Shown here: piece by piece, positions 1-8,457 of the stretch
Numbering within the stretch: position 1 is the stretch's first letter
Layout of the letters: each line of letters begins with the position of its first letter
NCBI RefSeq assembly: GCF_007874125.1
Contig: NZ_CP040128.1
Coordinates: forward strand, 4,092,001-4,156,000
Source: Noviherbaspirillum sp. UKPF54
GTDB lineage: Bacteria; Pseudomonadota; Gammaproteobacteria; Burkholderiales; Burkholderiaceae_D
DNA length: 64,000 nt
Direction of reading: 5' to 3'
Made by a program: the position numbers and the translations under genes
Notes under the pieces: model-generated
What the model was told of the DNA's origin: nothing
The model's input: the letters and a program-made list of their open reading frames with translations, nothing else
Database searches by the model: none

Positions 1-46
1 CATCTGCCTGATGTCCTACAGTGAGTGCATCCGAGGGGTGAGCACG

Positions 47-649
47 ATGCGATACCTATTTCTTCTTCCCGCATGGTTCCTGTCGTCTACTGTCATCGCC
101 GCGCCGGCGCAGGGCGATTTCAGTGGCGTATGGACGGCCCTGGTTTGTCCTTCCGGCGTCAGGAATGACCCGGCCAGGTGCGGCCATTTCGTTCTCGAAC
201 TGTTCCAGAAGCAGGACCGGCTGTGCGGTTCGCACCTGGTCGCCACCGCCGGCGCGGCACAGATGGAAGATGGCGGAGGAGGTGCTGGAGGCGGTCCCAC
301 GCTGACCGGCACTGTCGCCGCCGATAAGGCGAGCGTGACCGTGGCCGGCAACCGGGTCGCATCGCCGGCCGGCGTGCCAGCCGAGCTGACGCTCGGGCGC
401 GGTACGCTGCAATGGCACCGGCTCGACAAGCCCGGCAGAAACGACTTGCTGCCAGTGAATGCGCGCCTGACCAAATCGCGCGCCAAGACCTTGCTCAACC
501 CTGTCTTTGCGCAACAACTGGCCGCCGCCTGCTCGATGATTTCCCTCCAGCCCAGCGATAAGGAGGGAACGCCGGCCACGACGCCGCCGCACCAGCAATT
601 GCATCCGGGACAAAAAACCGGGTTGGCGGAAAACGACCGCCGCGACTGA
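47..649 (+). CDS. Exported hypothetical protein
   Basis: About 200 residues that I do not recognise. It begins with a signal peptide (MRYLFLLPAWFLSS, then a small-residue AxA cleavage site near residue 20), so the mature protein should be periplasmic or surface exposed. The mature part starts with a GDFSGVW-type beta-strand motif, has three cysteines in its first half, a Gly-rich stretch near residue 80 and a polar, probably disordered tail. The ATG at 47 is preferred over one 36 bases upstream because a GAGGGG ribosome binding site lies at 34-39 and the signal peptide starts there. It stands alone about 95 bases ahead of the phospholipase gene. Confidence 0.6.
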   Translation: MRYLFLLPAWFLSSTVIAAPAQGDFSGVWTALVCPSGVRNDPARCGHFVLELFQKQDRLCGSHLVATAGAAQMEDGGGGAGGGPTLTGTVAADKASVTVAGNRVASPAGVPAELTLGRGTLQWHRLDKPGRNDLLPVNARLTKSRAKTLLNPVFAQQLAAACSMISLQPSDKEGTPATTPPHQQLHPGQKTGLAENDRRD

Positions 650-744
650 CGGCCTGCCACTTGCAGGACTGTTGCAGAAACTAAGCGCGCCTGTCCGCGT
701 CGAATGAAACACAAGTCTCGTTTCCATTCGGCATAGGAGGCTGC

Positions 745-2913
745 TTGCGCGAATCGCTTTCCGATCATTCCACTGCCGCTGTCCTGCAACCGGGACGCAA
801 TTGCTGGCGCATCGAGCGCGCCCGGCGCTTTTCCATGCTGGTCGACGCGGATGCCTATTTTTGCGCGGTGCGCGCCGCCATCCGCCGCGCCCGCCATAGC
901 ATCTTCATCCTGAGCTGGGATATCGACAGCCGCGTATGGCTGGTGCCGCACGGCGCCAATGACGGCTGTCCCGAACCGCTCGGCGATTTTCTGCACGCCA
1001 TCGTCGCCGCGCGCCCCGACCTGCATGCCTACGTCCTCAACTGGGACTTCGCGATGCTGTATGCGCTGGAACGCGAATGGTTGCCGGTCTATAAGCTGGA
1101 CTGGCGCACGCACCGGCGCCTCGAATTCAAGATGGACGGGCAGCATCCGATCGGCGGCTCGCACCATCAGAAAGTGGTGGTGATCGACGACAGCGTGGCC
1201 TTCGTCGGCGGCCTCGACCTGACGCGCAGCCGCTGGGACACGCCGGAACACGCCTGCCGCGAACCGCGCCGGCGCGACAGCGACGGCCGGCCGCATGCGC
1301 CGTTCCACGACGTGCAGGCATTGGTCGACGGCGCCGCCGCGCGCGCCCTGGGCGAACTGGCGCGTGCCCGTTGGCGCGCCGCGACCGGCCACGAGCCGGT
1401 GGCGCCGCGCGAGGTGATGCCGGATGCGGCGCACGATCCCTGGCCGGCGCAGGTCGTGCCGGACTTGACCGACATCGACGTGGCCATCGCGCGCACCGAG
1501 CCGGCATTCGAGGGCCGTCCCGGCGTGCATGAAGTGCGGCAGCTGCATCTGGATGCGATTGCCGCCGCGCGCCGCAGCCTGTTTTTCGAAAACCAGTACT
1601 TCACCTCCGGCATGATCGCCGATGCGCTCGCCGCCCGCCTGGCCGAACCGGACGGGCCGGAAGTGCTGATCGTGTCGCCCCAGACCCAGAGCGGCTGGCT
1701 CGAGCAGGTGACGATGGGGGTGCTGCGCGCGCGCGTGCACCGCCGCCTGCGGCAGGCCGACCGCCATGGCCGCTACCGCATGGCCTGCCCGCAGATTCCC
1801 GGCCTGCGCGAGCAGTGCCTGAACGTGCACAGCAAGGTGTTCGCGATCGACGACGATCTGTTCTGCATCGGGTCGGCCAATCTCTCCAACCGGTCGATGG
1901 CGCTTGATACCGAATGCAACCTCGTCATCGAGGCGAGCGGCGACGGGCCGCAGCGGGACCGCATTCGCGCCGCCATTACCCATTTGCGCAACCGCCTGCT
2001 GGCCGAGCATCTCGACAGCACGCCGCAAGAGGTGCAGCAAGCCATCGCGGCGCACGGGAGCCTGCATCGCGCCATCGATGCGCTGCGGCATTCGGACCGC
2101 ACGCTATGCCGGCTCGATCCGGTCGTGGCGCCCGAACTCGACTCGCTCATTCCGGAACAAGCCCTGTTCGATCCCGAGCGGCCGATCGAGCCGGACGAGC
2201 TGGTCACGCAATTCGTGCCGCGGGAAGCGAGCAAGCCGCTGCCGGCGCGCCTGATCGGCCTGGGCATGCTGGCCATCGCGCTGGCCCTCCTGGCGGTGGT
2301 GTGGCGCTTCACGCCGCTGCGCGAATGGATCAACCTCGAATCGCTGGTGCGCTACGCGCATGAACTGGAAGGCTTTCCGCTGGCGCCGCTGGCGGTGCTC
2401 GGCAGTTATGTCGTGGCGGGCTTGCTGGTGGTGCCGGTGACGCTGCTGATCGCCGTGACCGGCATCGTGTTCGGTCCGCTGAACGGTTCGATCTATGCCA
2501 TTGCCGGCACGCTGCTGAGCGCGGCCGTGACTTACGGCGTCGGCCACTGGCTGGGGCGCGACACGGTGCAGCGGCTGGTGGGGCCGCGCATCAACCGCCT
2601 GAGCCAGCGCATCGCCCGGCGCGGCATCCTGGCGATGGTGGTCATCCGCATGCTGCCGGTGGCGCCTTTTACGGTGGTTAACATGGTGGCGGGCGCCTCG
2701 CATATCCGCTTTCGCGACTACATGATCGGCACCACGATGGGCATGGCGCCCGGCATCATGATGACGGTCACCTTCGTGCATCACCTGGCAGAAGCGGTGC
2801 GCCGGCCGAGCGCGGGAACGGTCGCGGTGCTGGCGGGCGTGGCGTTGTTGATCATCGGCCTGGCGGTGGGCCTGCAGCGCCTGCTCAAACGCAAGGAGGA
2901 CCGCACGGCATGA
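745..2913 (+). CDS. Phospholipase D-like protein fused to a VTT (DedA/TVP38) membrane domain
   Basis: 722 residues. The N-terminal two thirds is a phospholipase D-type phosphodiesterase with both HKD motifs intact: HQKVVVID with His near residue 141 and HSKVFAID with His near 362, the latter followed by GSANLSNRS. The C-terminal third, after a membrane helix near residue 505, is a VTT/SNARE-associated domain (TVP38/TMEM64-DedA superfamily) with several hydrophobic helices. PLD enzymes with two HKD motifs hydrolyse or transfer phosphatidyl groups; the fusion anchors the catalytic part to the inner membrane. The likely start is TTG at 745, just behind AGGAGG at 735-740. The stop overlaps the next start (ATGA), so the two genes are translationally coupled. 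The phospholipid substrate is not known. Confidence 0.85.
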   Translation: MRESLSDHSTAAVLQPGRNCWRIERARRFSMLVDADAYFCAVRAAIRRARHSIFILSWDIDSRVWLVPHGANDGCPEPLGDFLHAIVAARPDLHAYVLNWDFAMLYALEREWLPVYKLDWRTHRRLEFKMDGQHPIGGSHHQKVVVIDDSVAFVGGLDLTRSRWDTPEHACREPRRRDSDGRPHAPFHDVQALVDGAAARALGELARARWRAATGHEPVAPREVMPDAAHDPWPAQVVPDLTDIDVAIARTEPAFEGRPGVHEVRQLHLDAIAAARRSLFFENQYFTSGMIADALAARLAEPDGPEVLIVSPQTQSGWLEQVTMGVLRARVHRRLRQADRHGRYRMACPQIPGLREQCLNVHSKVFAIDDDLFCIGSANLSNRSMALDTECNLVIEASGDGPQRDRIRAAITHLRNRLLAEHLDSTPQEVQQAIAAHGSLHRAIDALRHSDRTLCRLDPVVAPELDSLIPEQALFDPERPIEPDELVTQFVPREASKPLPARLIGLGMLAIALALLAVVWRFTPLREWINLESLVRYAHELEGFPLAPLAVLGSYVVAGLLVVPVTLLIAVTGIVFGPLNGSIYAIAGTLLSAAVTYGVGHWLGRDTVQRLVGPRINRLSQRIARRGILAMVVIRMLPVAPFTVVNMVAGASHIRFRDYMIGTTMGMAPGIMMTVTFVHHLAEAVRRPSAGTVAVLAGVALLIIGLAVGLQRLLKRKEDRTA

Positions 2914-3671
2914 CGGACACGCTGACCGCTCCCGCGACGCCAGCGCAGCACATGGCACCTGCGCCGGCCGCACCCGACCTCGATCCGTGGCCGTTGACGA
3001 TTGCCACCTACAATATCCATGGCGCGGTCGGCTGCGACGGCCGCTTCGCGCCCGAGCGGGTGGGCGCGGTGCTGCGTGAAATCAATGCCGACGTGATCGC
3101 CCTGCAAGAGGTGCCGCTTGGCGGCAGCCGCACGCCCAACGTACTGACCACGCTGCAGAAGGCCACCGGCTATGCCGCGGCCGAAGGGCCGGCCTGCGAT
3201 ACGCCCGAGCGGCGCTACGGCAATGCGGTGCTGTCCCGCTATCCGATCCTGTCGATGCGCATGATCGACCTGTCGTTCGGCAGCCGCGAACCGCGCGGCG
3301 CGCTCGATGCCGACCTCGACTGCCACGGGCACATGCTGCGCGTGATCGCCACCCACCTCGGCCTGCGCCCGGCGGAACGGCGCGACCAGATCCGCCGCCT
3401 GCTGCAAGTCTTCGACACCGACGAAATGCCGGTCATTTTGCTGGGCGATATCAACGAATGGTTTGCCTGGGGCCGCACGCTCAAGTGGCTGGTGTCGCAT
3501 TTCCAGGCCGTGCCGGCGCCGGCCACCTTCCCGTCGCGCCGCCCGGTGTTCGCGCTCGACCGCATCTGGATCCGGCCGCGCCACCGCCTGGTGCATGTGG
3601 AGGTGCATGCCACGCCGCTGGCGCGGGTGGCGTCCGACCACCTGCCGCTCATCGCGCACATCGACGGCTAG
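2910..3671 (+). CDS. Endonuclease/exonuclease/phosphatase (EEP) family protein
   Basis: 253 residues of the Mg-dependent EEP fold (DNase I, exonuclease III, inositol phosphatase superfamily). Visible motifs are TYNIHG (residue about 34), IALQEVP with the metal-binding Glu, THLGLRPAERR with the catalytic His, LLGDINEW (Asp/Asn pair) and the terminal ASDHLPL (Asp-His). There is no obvious signal peptide. It starts inside the stop codon of the PLD/VTT gene (ATGA overlap), so the products are made together. The pairing suggests joint action on phospholipid headgroups or phosphodiesters rather than DNA repair, but that is inference from context; a nuclease role is not excluded. Confidence 0.85.
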   Translation: MTDTLTAPATPAQHMAPAPAAPDLDPWPLTIATYNIHGAVGCDGRFAPERVGAVLREINADVIALQEVPLGGSRTPNVLTTLQKATGYAAAEGPACDTPERRYGNAVLSRYPILSMRMIDLSFGSREPRGALDADLDCHGHMLRVIATHLGLRPAERRDQIRRLLQVFDTDEMPVILLGDINEWFAWGRTLKWLVSHFQAVPAPATFPSRRPVFALDRIWIRPRHRLVHVEVHATPLARVASDHLPLIAHIDG

Positions 3672-3686
3672 CGCTTTGCTTCTTCG

Positions 3687-4286
3687 CTACAGGCGCCGGC
3701 CCGCTCCGGCATCGCGCGGCGCCTGCGGCGGAGTGCCGATCAGGTCCGGCGTGTCGAGCGGATTGAAATCGCTCCAGTCACCGTTGGCGATGGTGCCCTG
3801 GGCGCGCTCGATGTCGACCGCGCCCGCCGCGCGCAGCACATGGATGGCCTGATCTTCCTGCGCGCCGTCGGCCACGGCCACCGCCACCAGCATGCCCGAC
3901 TGGCGCTGCGCCCGCGGGTCTTGCGCATCCAGGGGGACGCCGCTGTCTTCCTTTTCCTTCATCTGCGACATGCTGCCGACCAAGCCGCCGACGTGCGCAC
4001 CGACCAGGCCGCCGGTGACGGCGCCGACCGGCCCGAGAAATGGAGCGGCGGCAACACCGGCGGCCGCGCCCACGGCGGCGCCGGTCGCCACCCCCTTGCG
4101 CGACTGTTCCGCGCCGGGCGACTCCATGCGGTCGCCGCCGATCGGGTAAGTGTCGTGTTGTCCCGCGGGATTGACGAAAAAGGTGGAAATGTCCTCGCGC
4201 GCGAACCCGGCGCGCAGCAGTTCCGCCACCGTGTCGTCGACCTCGGTTTGCTGCTGGAACCGGCCTGCAATGATGGTGCTGCTCAT
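3687..4286 (-). CDS. Stress-type glycine-zipper protein (general stress protein 17M-like N-terminus)
   Basis: 199 residues. The N-terminal 45 residues (AGRFQQQTEVDDTVAELLRAGF) match the 17M-like pattern also seen in the neighbouring 5268 gene, in which a short domain senses or binds through a ferredoxin-like fold. The centre is a Gly/Ala zipper (about residues 70-105) of the kind that inserts in or packs against membranes. The C-terminus repeats the ferredoxin-like theme (LVAVAVADGAQEDQAIHVLRAAGAVDIERA). The start is ATG at 4286 behind AGGAGG. It is divergent from the DUF2382 gene at 4493 and belongs with it and 5268 as an envelope or desiccation stress cluster; this role is inferred from family context. 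Confidence 0.7.
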   Translation of the reverse strand: MSSTIIAGRFQQQTEVDDTVAELLRAGFAREDISTFFVNPAGQHDTYPIGGDRMESPGAEQSRKGVATGAAVGAAAGVAAAPFLGPVGAVTGGLVGAHVGGLVGSMSQMKEKEDSGVPLDAQDPRAQRQSGMLVAVAVADGAQEDQAIHVLRAAGAVDIERAQGTIANGDWSDFNPLDTPDLIGTPPQAPRDAGAGRRL

Positions 4287-4492
4287 GGCTGCCTCCTGTT
4301 GGCTTGCTGCGATTAAAGAAGATATGAACATGCATCGGCGCATTAGTTCGGAGGCTGCCGCGAGCGGTGCCAGTGTAAGTTTTTCCGCACGGTTGGTAAA
4401 AATGGATGGCGTCTTCCCCGGCGCGCGCCGGCAGCAGCGCAAGCGGCCCGGCCTGCTACTTGCATGTCCGGATTCCCCTTTCGACTGAATGG

Positions 4493-5140
4493 ATGCAGCC
4501 CATGGCGCATTTTCACGATAACGGCAGCACGCATCTGTCCGATGGGACGTTGGCCAATGCGCGGGTGATCGATGCGGCCGGCCACCAGGCGGCGATAGTT
4601 TCAACCCAGCATGTCGGCGCCGAAGAGCAGGCGTGGATCCGCATCGACGGCGGTACCCGGGTGCTGGTGCCGGTGAGCCTGTTGGCGAGCGAGAGCGATG
4701 GCACGTTCCGCCTGCCCTTCACCTTCGACATCGGTTCGGATGCTGCGGTGCAGATGTCTTTTCCGGTGCTGGAAGAGCAGATGCAGGTGGAAAAGCGCAT
4801 CGTCGACACCGGGCGCGGTGTGCGCCTGCACAAGACCGTGGCCGAGCGCGAACGTCTGCTCGACGAACCGCTGCGGCGTGACGAGCTGGTGGTCGAGCAT
4901 GTGCCGGTGGGGCAGATCGTGCAGGAGGCGGCACCGCCTCAGGCGCGCTACGAAGGCGACACGCTGGTCGTGCCGGTGCTGGAAGAGGTGCTGATGGTGC
5001 AAAAGCAGCTGCTGTTGAAGGAAGAGGTGCGCATCACGCGACGGCAGCACCAAGTGCGCGAGCCGCAAAGCGTGGTGTTGAGGTCGGAACAAGTCGCAGT
5101 GGAGCGTTTCGACGAAGGCGCCGGTCACACACCGCAGTAA
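4493..5140 (+). CDS. DUF2382 (YsnF/AvaK-type) domain protein
   Basis: About 215 residues. The N-terminal 90 residues form a PRC-barrel-like or small beta domain (DGTLANARVIDAAGHQAAIV...TRVLVPVSLL). The C-terminal 120 residues hold two DUF2382 repeats, each recognisable by PVLEEQMQVEKRIVDTGRGVRLHK and PVLEEVLMVQKQLLLKEEVRITRR. DUF2382 proteins are induced by general stress in several bacteria; their biochemical role is unknown. ATG codons at 4493 and 4502 are both possible and neither has a convincing ribosome binding site. It is followed 128 bases later by a second DUF2382 protein. Confidence 0.75.
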   Translation: MQPMAHFHDNGSTHLSDGTLANARVIDAAGHQAAIVSTQHVGAEEQAWIRIDGGTRVLVPVSLLASESDGTFRLPFTFDIGSDAAVQMSFPVLEEQMQVEKRIVDTGRGVRLHKTVAERERLLDEPLRRDELVVEHVPVGQIVQEAAPPQARYEGDTLVVPVLEEVLMVQKQLLLKEEVRITRRQHQVREPQSVVLRSEQVAVERFDEGAGHTPQ

Positions 5141-5267
5141 GCGCAAGGCAGGCACGGCTTATGCCTGTGAAGCAGATTCAAGTCGCGGCAGCGGACTCGG
5201 CATGGAAGCGGCAACACATGCTCGGGCGGGACTGCCGGATGATCTTGTTAATTAGGAGAGACTGATC

Positions 5268-6437
5268 ATGGAAAACACCGTTGTAGGCGTGTATGACAGC
5301 TATACCCAGGCAGAAAGCGCGATGAATGAATTGCTCGCTGCCGGTTTTTCGCGCGAGGACGTGCATCTCGACCAACAGGCGACGAGCGGCTCCCAGACCG
5401 CCGTCAGCGGGCGCGAGGATACGGGCGAGTCGGGCATCGGCCACTTTTTCCGCTCTCTGTTCGGGCTGGAAGAGCACCGCGAGCATCGCGACATTTATTC
5501 GGAAGCGGTGCGCCGCGGCAGCTGCGTGCTGACCGTCGATGCGGCCAGCGAGGACATGCGCGACCGCGCCACCGAAATCATGAACCGGCATGATCCGGTC
5601 GACATCGACGAGCGCGCATCGCACTGGCGCAGCCAGGGCTGGGCCGGCTACGATGAAAGCGCGCCGATGCTGACCGATGCCGAAATCGAACGCGAGCGCG
5701 GCACCTATGCGGCACGCAGCACCACGGACATGAACCAGGCGGCCGCAACGAACCTGCGCACGGATCAGACCGCCGGCACCGAAGGCACGCGCATCCCGGT
5801 GGTGGAGGAACAGCTGCGCGTCGGCAAGCGTGAAGTGCAGCGCGGCGGCGTGCGCGTCTACCAGCGCGTGACCGAAAAGCCGGTGCAGGAATCGGTGCAG
5901 CTACGCGAAGAGCATGTGGATGTGCAGCGGCATGCGGTCGACCAGCCTGCCACCGAGGCCGATCTCGCCGCCTTCAAGGAAGGTTCGGTCGAAGTGCGCG
6001 AAATGGCAGAAGAGCCGGTGGTGTCGAAGACCGCGCGCGTGGTCGAGGAAGTCGTGGTCGGCAAGGATACGACGCAGCGCACGGAACAGGTCAACGATAC
6101 CGTGCGCCGCACCGATGTCGAAGTCGAGCAGCTCGGCGCGGGCAGCACCCGGCGCACCGACTATGCCGACACGACCGCCAGCGTCGACGATGCCGACTAC
6201 CGCCGTCACTGGCAAAACGCCTATGGCACCACGGGCGGGCGCTATGAAGACTACGATGCCGCCTATCGCTATGGCTCGACCATGGCCGGCAGCGGCCGCT
6301 TCAAGAATTACCAGTGGCAGGATGTCGAGCCCCAGCTGCGCAGCGACTGGGAAACGCAGCATCCGGAAAGCACCTGGGACAAGGTGAAGGACGCGGTGCG
6401 CTACGGCGCCGAAAAAGTCACCGGCCGCCCGCATTGA
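5268..6437 (+). CDS. Stress protein: 17M-like N-terminal domain plus DUF2382
   Basis: 389 residues. Residues 1-110 form a 17M-like domain (NTVVGVYDSYTQAESAMNELLAAGFSREDVHL) as in the gene at 3687-4286. Residues about 165-290 carry DUF2382 (IPVVEEQLRVGKREVQRGGVRVYQR, then VREMAEEPVVSKTARVVEEVVV). The tail is rich in Tyr, Asp and Arg (YRYGSTMAGSGRFKNYQWQDVEPQLRSDW), a pattern common to this family. AGGAGAG precedes the ATG at 5268. It thus combines the domains of its two neighbours, which strengthens the reading of 3.7-6.4 kb as one functional stress module. No enzymatic residues are evident. Confidence 0.8.
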   Translation: MENTVVGVYDSYTQAESAMNELLAAGFSREDVHLDQQATSGSQTAVSGREDTGESGIGHFFRSLFGLEEHREHRDIYSEAVRRGSCVLTVDAASEDMRDRATEIMNRHDPVDIDERASHWRSQGWAGYDESAPMLTDAEIERERGTYAARSTTDMNQAAATNLRTDQTAGTEGTRIPVVEEQLRVGKREVQRGGVRVYQRVTEKPVQESVQLREEHVDVQRHAVDQPATEADLAAFKEGSVEVREMAEEPVVSKTARVVEEVVVGKDTTQRTEQVNDTVRRTDVEVEQLGAGSTRRTDYADTTASVDDADYRRHWQNAYGTTGGRYEDYDAAYRYGSTMAGSGRFKNYQWQDVEPQLRSDWETQHPESTWDKVKDAVRYGAEKVTGRPH

Positions 6438-6460
6438 AGCCTGTGTCTTGATTCAGCCCT

Positions 6461-6480
6461 GTTCCCGCCCGCGCGGGGAC
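6461..6480. terminator. GC-rich hairpin between convergent genes
   Basis: GTTCCCGC and GCGGGGAC can pair across a four-base loop (one G-T pair) directly after the 5268 gene and before the end of the convergent 6494 gene. There is no T-run, so it may be a weak or Rho-assisted terminator. Confidence 0.35.
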
Positions 6481-6493
6481 GGGGCTTGATTGG

Positions 6494-6964
6494 CTAGTCG
6501 AGCTGGCCTTCTTCGGCCATCTGCCGGATCGTGCGTATCGTGTCGATGTCGGCTTCCTCGTAGGCGGAGCGGCGAAAGTCGTTGTACATCGCCTGCGCGC
6601 TGTCGTCGGCGTCGCTTGCGCCGTCGTCGTATTCGAAGCGCACGAAGAATGCGCCCGGCTGCGGCTCCTCGATCGTCATCGTCAGGCTCGACGCCGGAAT
6701 ATCCTTTTGCTGCGGCACCTGGTAGACCACCCGTTCCTGCGGGTGCAGCACCACCTTGTCATGCACGGTGACGTCGCCGTAGTGCGAGATGCGCACCAGC
6801 GTGGTTTCGGTCCGGTCCAGGATGACGCAGTTGTCCAGCCAGGGGATGAAGGCTTGCGGCGTTTCCGCGCGTAACACCAGCCCGCGCCACAGCTGCTTGC
6901 GCGACAGCGGTTCGATCAGGGGATTGAGCGGGTCGTTGATCTCGATGAGATGGGCGAATTTCAT
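6494..6964 (-). CDS. DUF1857 / SRPBCC-like protein
   Basis: 156 residues beginning MKFAHLIEINDPLNPLIEPL, the typical start of the DUF1857 (AtaL-like) family of the START/SRPBCC superfamily, which forms a helix-grip pocket for hydrophobic ligands. LWRGLVLRAE and the acidic mid-region FVRFEYDD fit the family. The ATG at 6964 is chosen because homologous proteins start there, although the open frame extends further upstream. It is a soluble, probably cytoplasmic protein of unknown ligand. It lies about 110 bases from the neighbouring EAL gene on the same strand and may share its transcript. Confidence 0.75.
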   Translation of the reverse strand: MKFAHLIEINDPLNPLIEPLSRKQLWRGLVLRAETPQAFIPWLDNCVILDRTETTLVRISHYGDVTVHDKVVLHPQERVVYQVPQQKDIPASSLTMTIEEPQPGAFFVRFEYDDGASDADDSAQAMYNDFRRSAYEEADIDTIRTIRQMAEEGQLD

Positions 6965-7076
6965 GATGCATGCTGCTGCGAGAGGTCGGTAACCTCCCAG
7001 TGTAGCGCTATCTCGCTCAATTCGGCAGCGGCAGGCAAGGAATGGTCGAGTTTGCCTTGCCGGAAATTTCGCCCGC

Positions 7077-8294
7077 TCAAAAAAACTGAGACCACTCCTC
7101 GACCCAGGCCGGCACCGCGTCGCGCTCCATCGGCCTGGCGATGTAATACCCCTGTGCATAGGTGCAGCCCAGGTCGCGCAGCAAGTCCCAGTCCTCGCGC
7201 GTTTCCACGCCGACCGCCACCGAATTGCGCCGCAGCTTGCGCGCCAGCTCCAGGCAGGAACTGAGCGCGAGGTGCATTTGCTTGTTGCGGGCGGCGCCGG
7301 CGACGAACGAGCGGTCGATCTTCAGGTCGAGGAAAGGGATGCGCAACAGCTGCTGCAGGTTCGAATGCGCCGTGCCGAAATCGTCGATCGACAGGCCGAA
7401 GCCGCGCATGCGCAGCCGCGCCAGGTTTTCCAGGCAGACCGGCACGTCGGTCATCGCGATGATTTCGGTGATCTCGAACGTCACGTCGCAGGGCGCCACC
7501 CCGTACCGGGCGGCGAGCGCGACGATTTTCTCGACCAGGCCCGATTCGGCCAGCGAGCTGGCCGACAGGTTGATCGACACCGCCAGCAGCAGGCCGAGAT
7601 CCTGCCATGCGCGGCAGGCCGCGATCGATTGCTCGACCATCACCGAGGTCAGCTCGTCCATGTGGCCGCTGGCTTCCAGCATCGGGATGAAGGCCGCCGC
7701 CGGCACCAGCCCGTACTGCGGATGGCGCCAGCGGGCGAAGGCTTCCACCGCCTTGACCTTGCCGGTGGCCAGTTCCACCTTCGGCTGGAACAGCGGTTCG
7801 AATTGCTGCTCCTGCAATCCCTGGCGGATGTCTTCCAGGCGCAGCACCGGCAGGGCTTTCCTGGCAGCGCCATCGTGCGCGTGCGGCGGCTGGTAGCGCC
7901 CGATCACGTCTTGCAGGATTTCCGGCGTGGCCGGCTTTTCGAAGGCGCCGAGCAGGTTGATGCCGTAGGCCTTGGTCATGGTCTCGACCGAAAACAGCAG
8001 CGCCGAGCCGAGCGCGCTGACCAGTACCACTGCGCCCTGGTGCTCGGCCTTGGCCAAGTGGCGCATGAGCTCGATGCCGTCCATGCCCGGCATGTTCAGG
8101 TCGATGAAGCTGATGTCGATGCGCCTGCTCTTGTCTTGCAGGATGCCGAGCGCGACCTGTCCGTTTTCTGCTTCGGCAATATGCTGCGCGCCCAGTCCGG
8201 CCAGCATGACGACCAGCCAGCGCCGCTGGAATTCGTCATCTTCGGCTACGAGGAAATGCAGGTCGGCAATGTTCGACGGAGAGTGGTAGGTCAT
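7077..8294 (-). CDS. Response regulator with EAL domain (REC-EAL), altered catalytic motif
   Basis: 405 residues. Residues about 10-130 are a receiver domain (LHFLVAEDDEFQ, then SFIDLNMPGMDGIELM with the phospho-accepting Asp). Residues about 155-400 are an EAL c-di-GMP phosphodiesterase domain: FQPKVEL, VEAFARWRHP in the EAL position, SINLSASSL, FEITEI, IDDFGTAHSNL, LKIDRSFV and AQGYYIARPM. The usual AEGVET motif reads AVGVETR, with Val in place of the catalytic-loop Glu (codon at 7212-7214), so hydrolysis may be impaired. ATG 8294 is the likely start (GGAAACGAAG upstream); an in-frame TTG at 8354 is an alternative. No cognate kinase is adjacent. Confidence 0.85.
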   Translation of the reverse strand: MTYHSPSNIADLHFLVAEDDEFQRRWLVVMLAGLGAQHIAEAENGQVALGILQDKSRRIDISFIDLNMPGMDGIELMRHLAKAEHQGAVVLVSALGSALLFSVETMTKAYGINLLGAFEKPATPEILQDVIGRYQPPHAHDGAARKALPVLRLEDIRQGLQEQQFEPLFQPKVELATGKVKAVEAFARWRHPQYGLVPAAAFIPMLEASGHMDELTSVMVEQSIAACRAWQDLGLLLAVSINLSASSLAESGLVEKIVALAARYGVAPCDVTFEITEIIAMTDVPVCLENLARLRMRGFGLSIDDFGTAHSNLQQLLRIPFLDLKIDRSFVAGAARNKQMHLALSSCLELARKLRRNSVAVGVETREDWDLLRDLGCTYAQGYYIARPMERDAVPAWVEEWSQFF

Positions 8295-8457
8295 GGCTTC
8301 GTTTCCAGGCGAAATATCCTCGCCTGCACGGATGGCATAGTTGCCGTACGTCAATTATGCCTATGCTTCGGGAAGATATGAAAGCACTTTGTACCGCCCC
8401 GGCGCGAAAGGCGGCCGGGGCGTGCCCGCGGCGCGACACTGCCGGCGCCAGTGGTGT

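Noticed and set aside
16..2091. Long minus-strand open frame opposite the first genes
   Set aside because: It is a frame shadow of the exported protein and PLD genes: no ribosome binding site, Arg/His/Ala-rich composition and no family motif. The same applies to 15978-17786, 18150-20213 and 57832-60156 on the minus strand.
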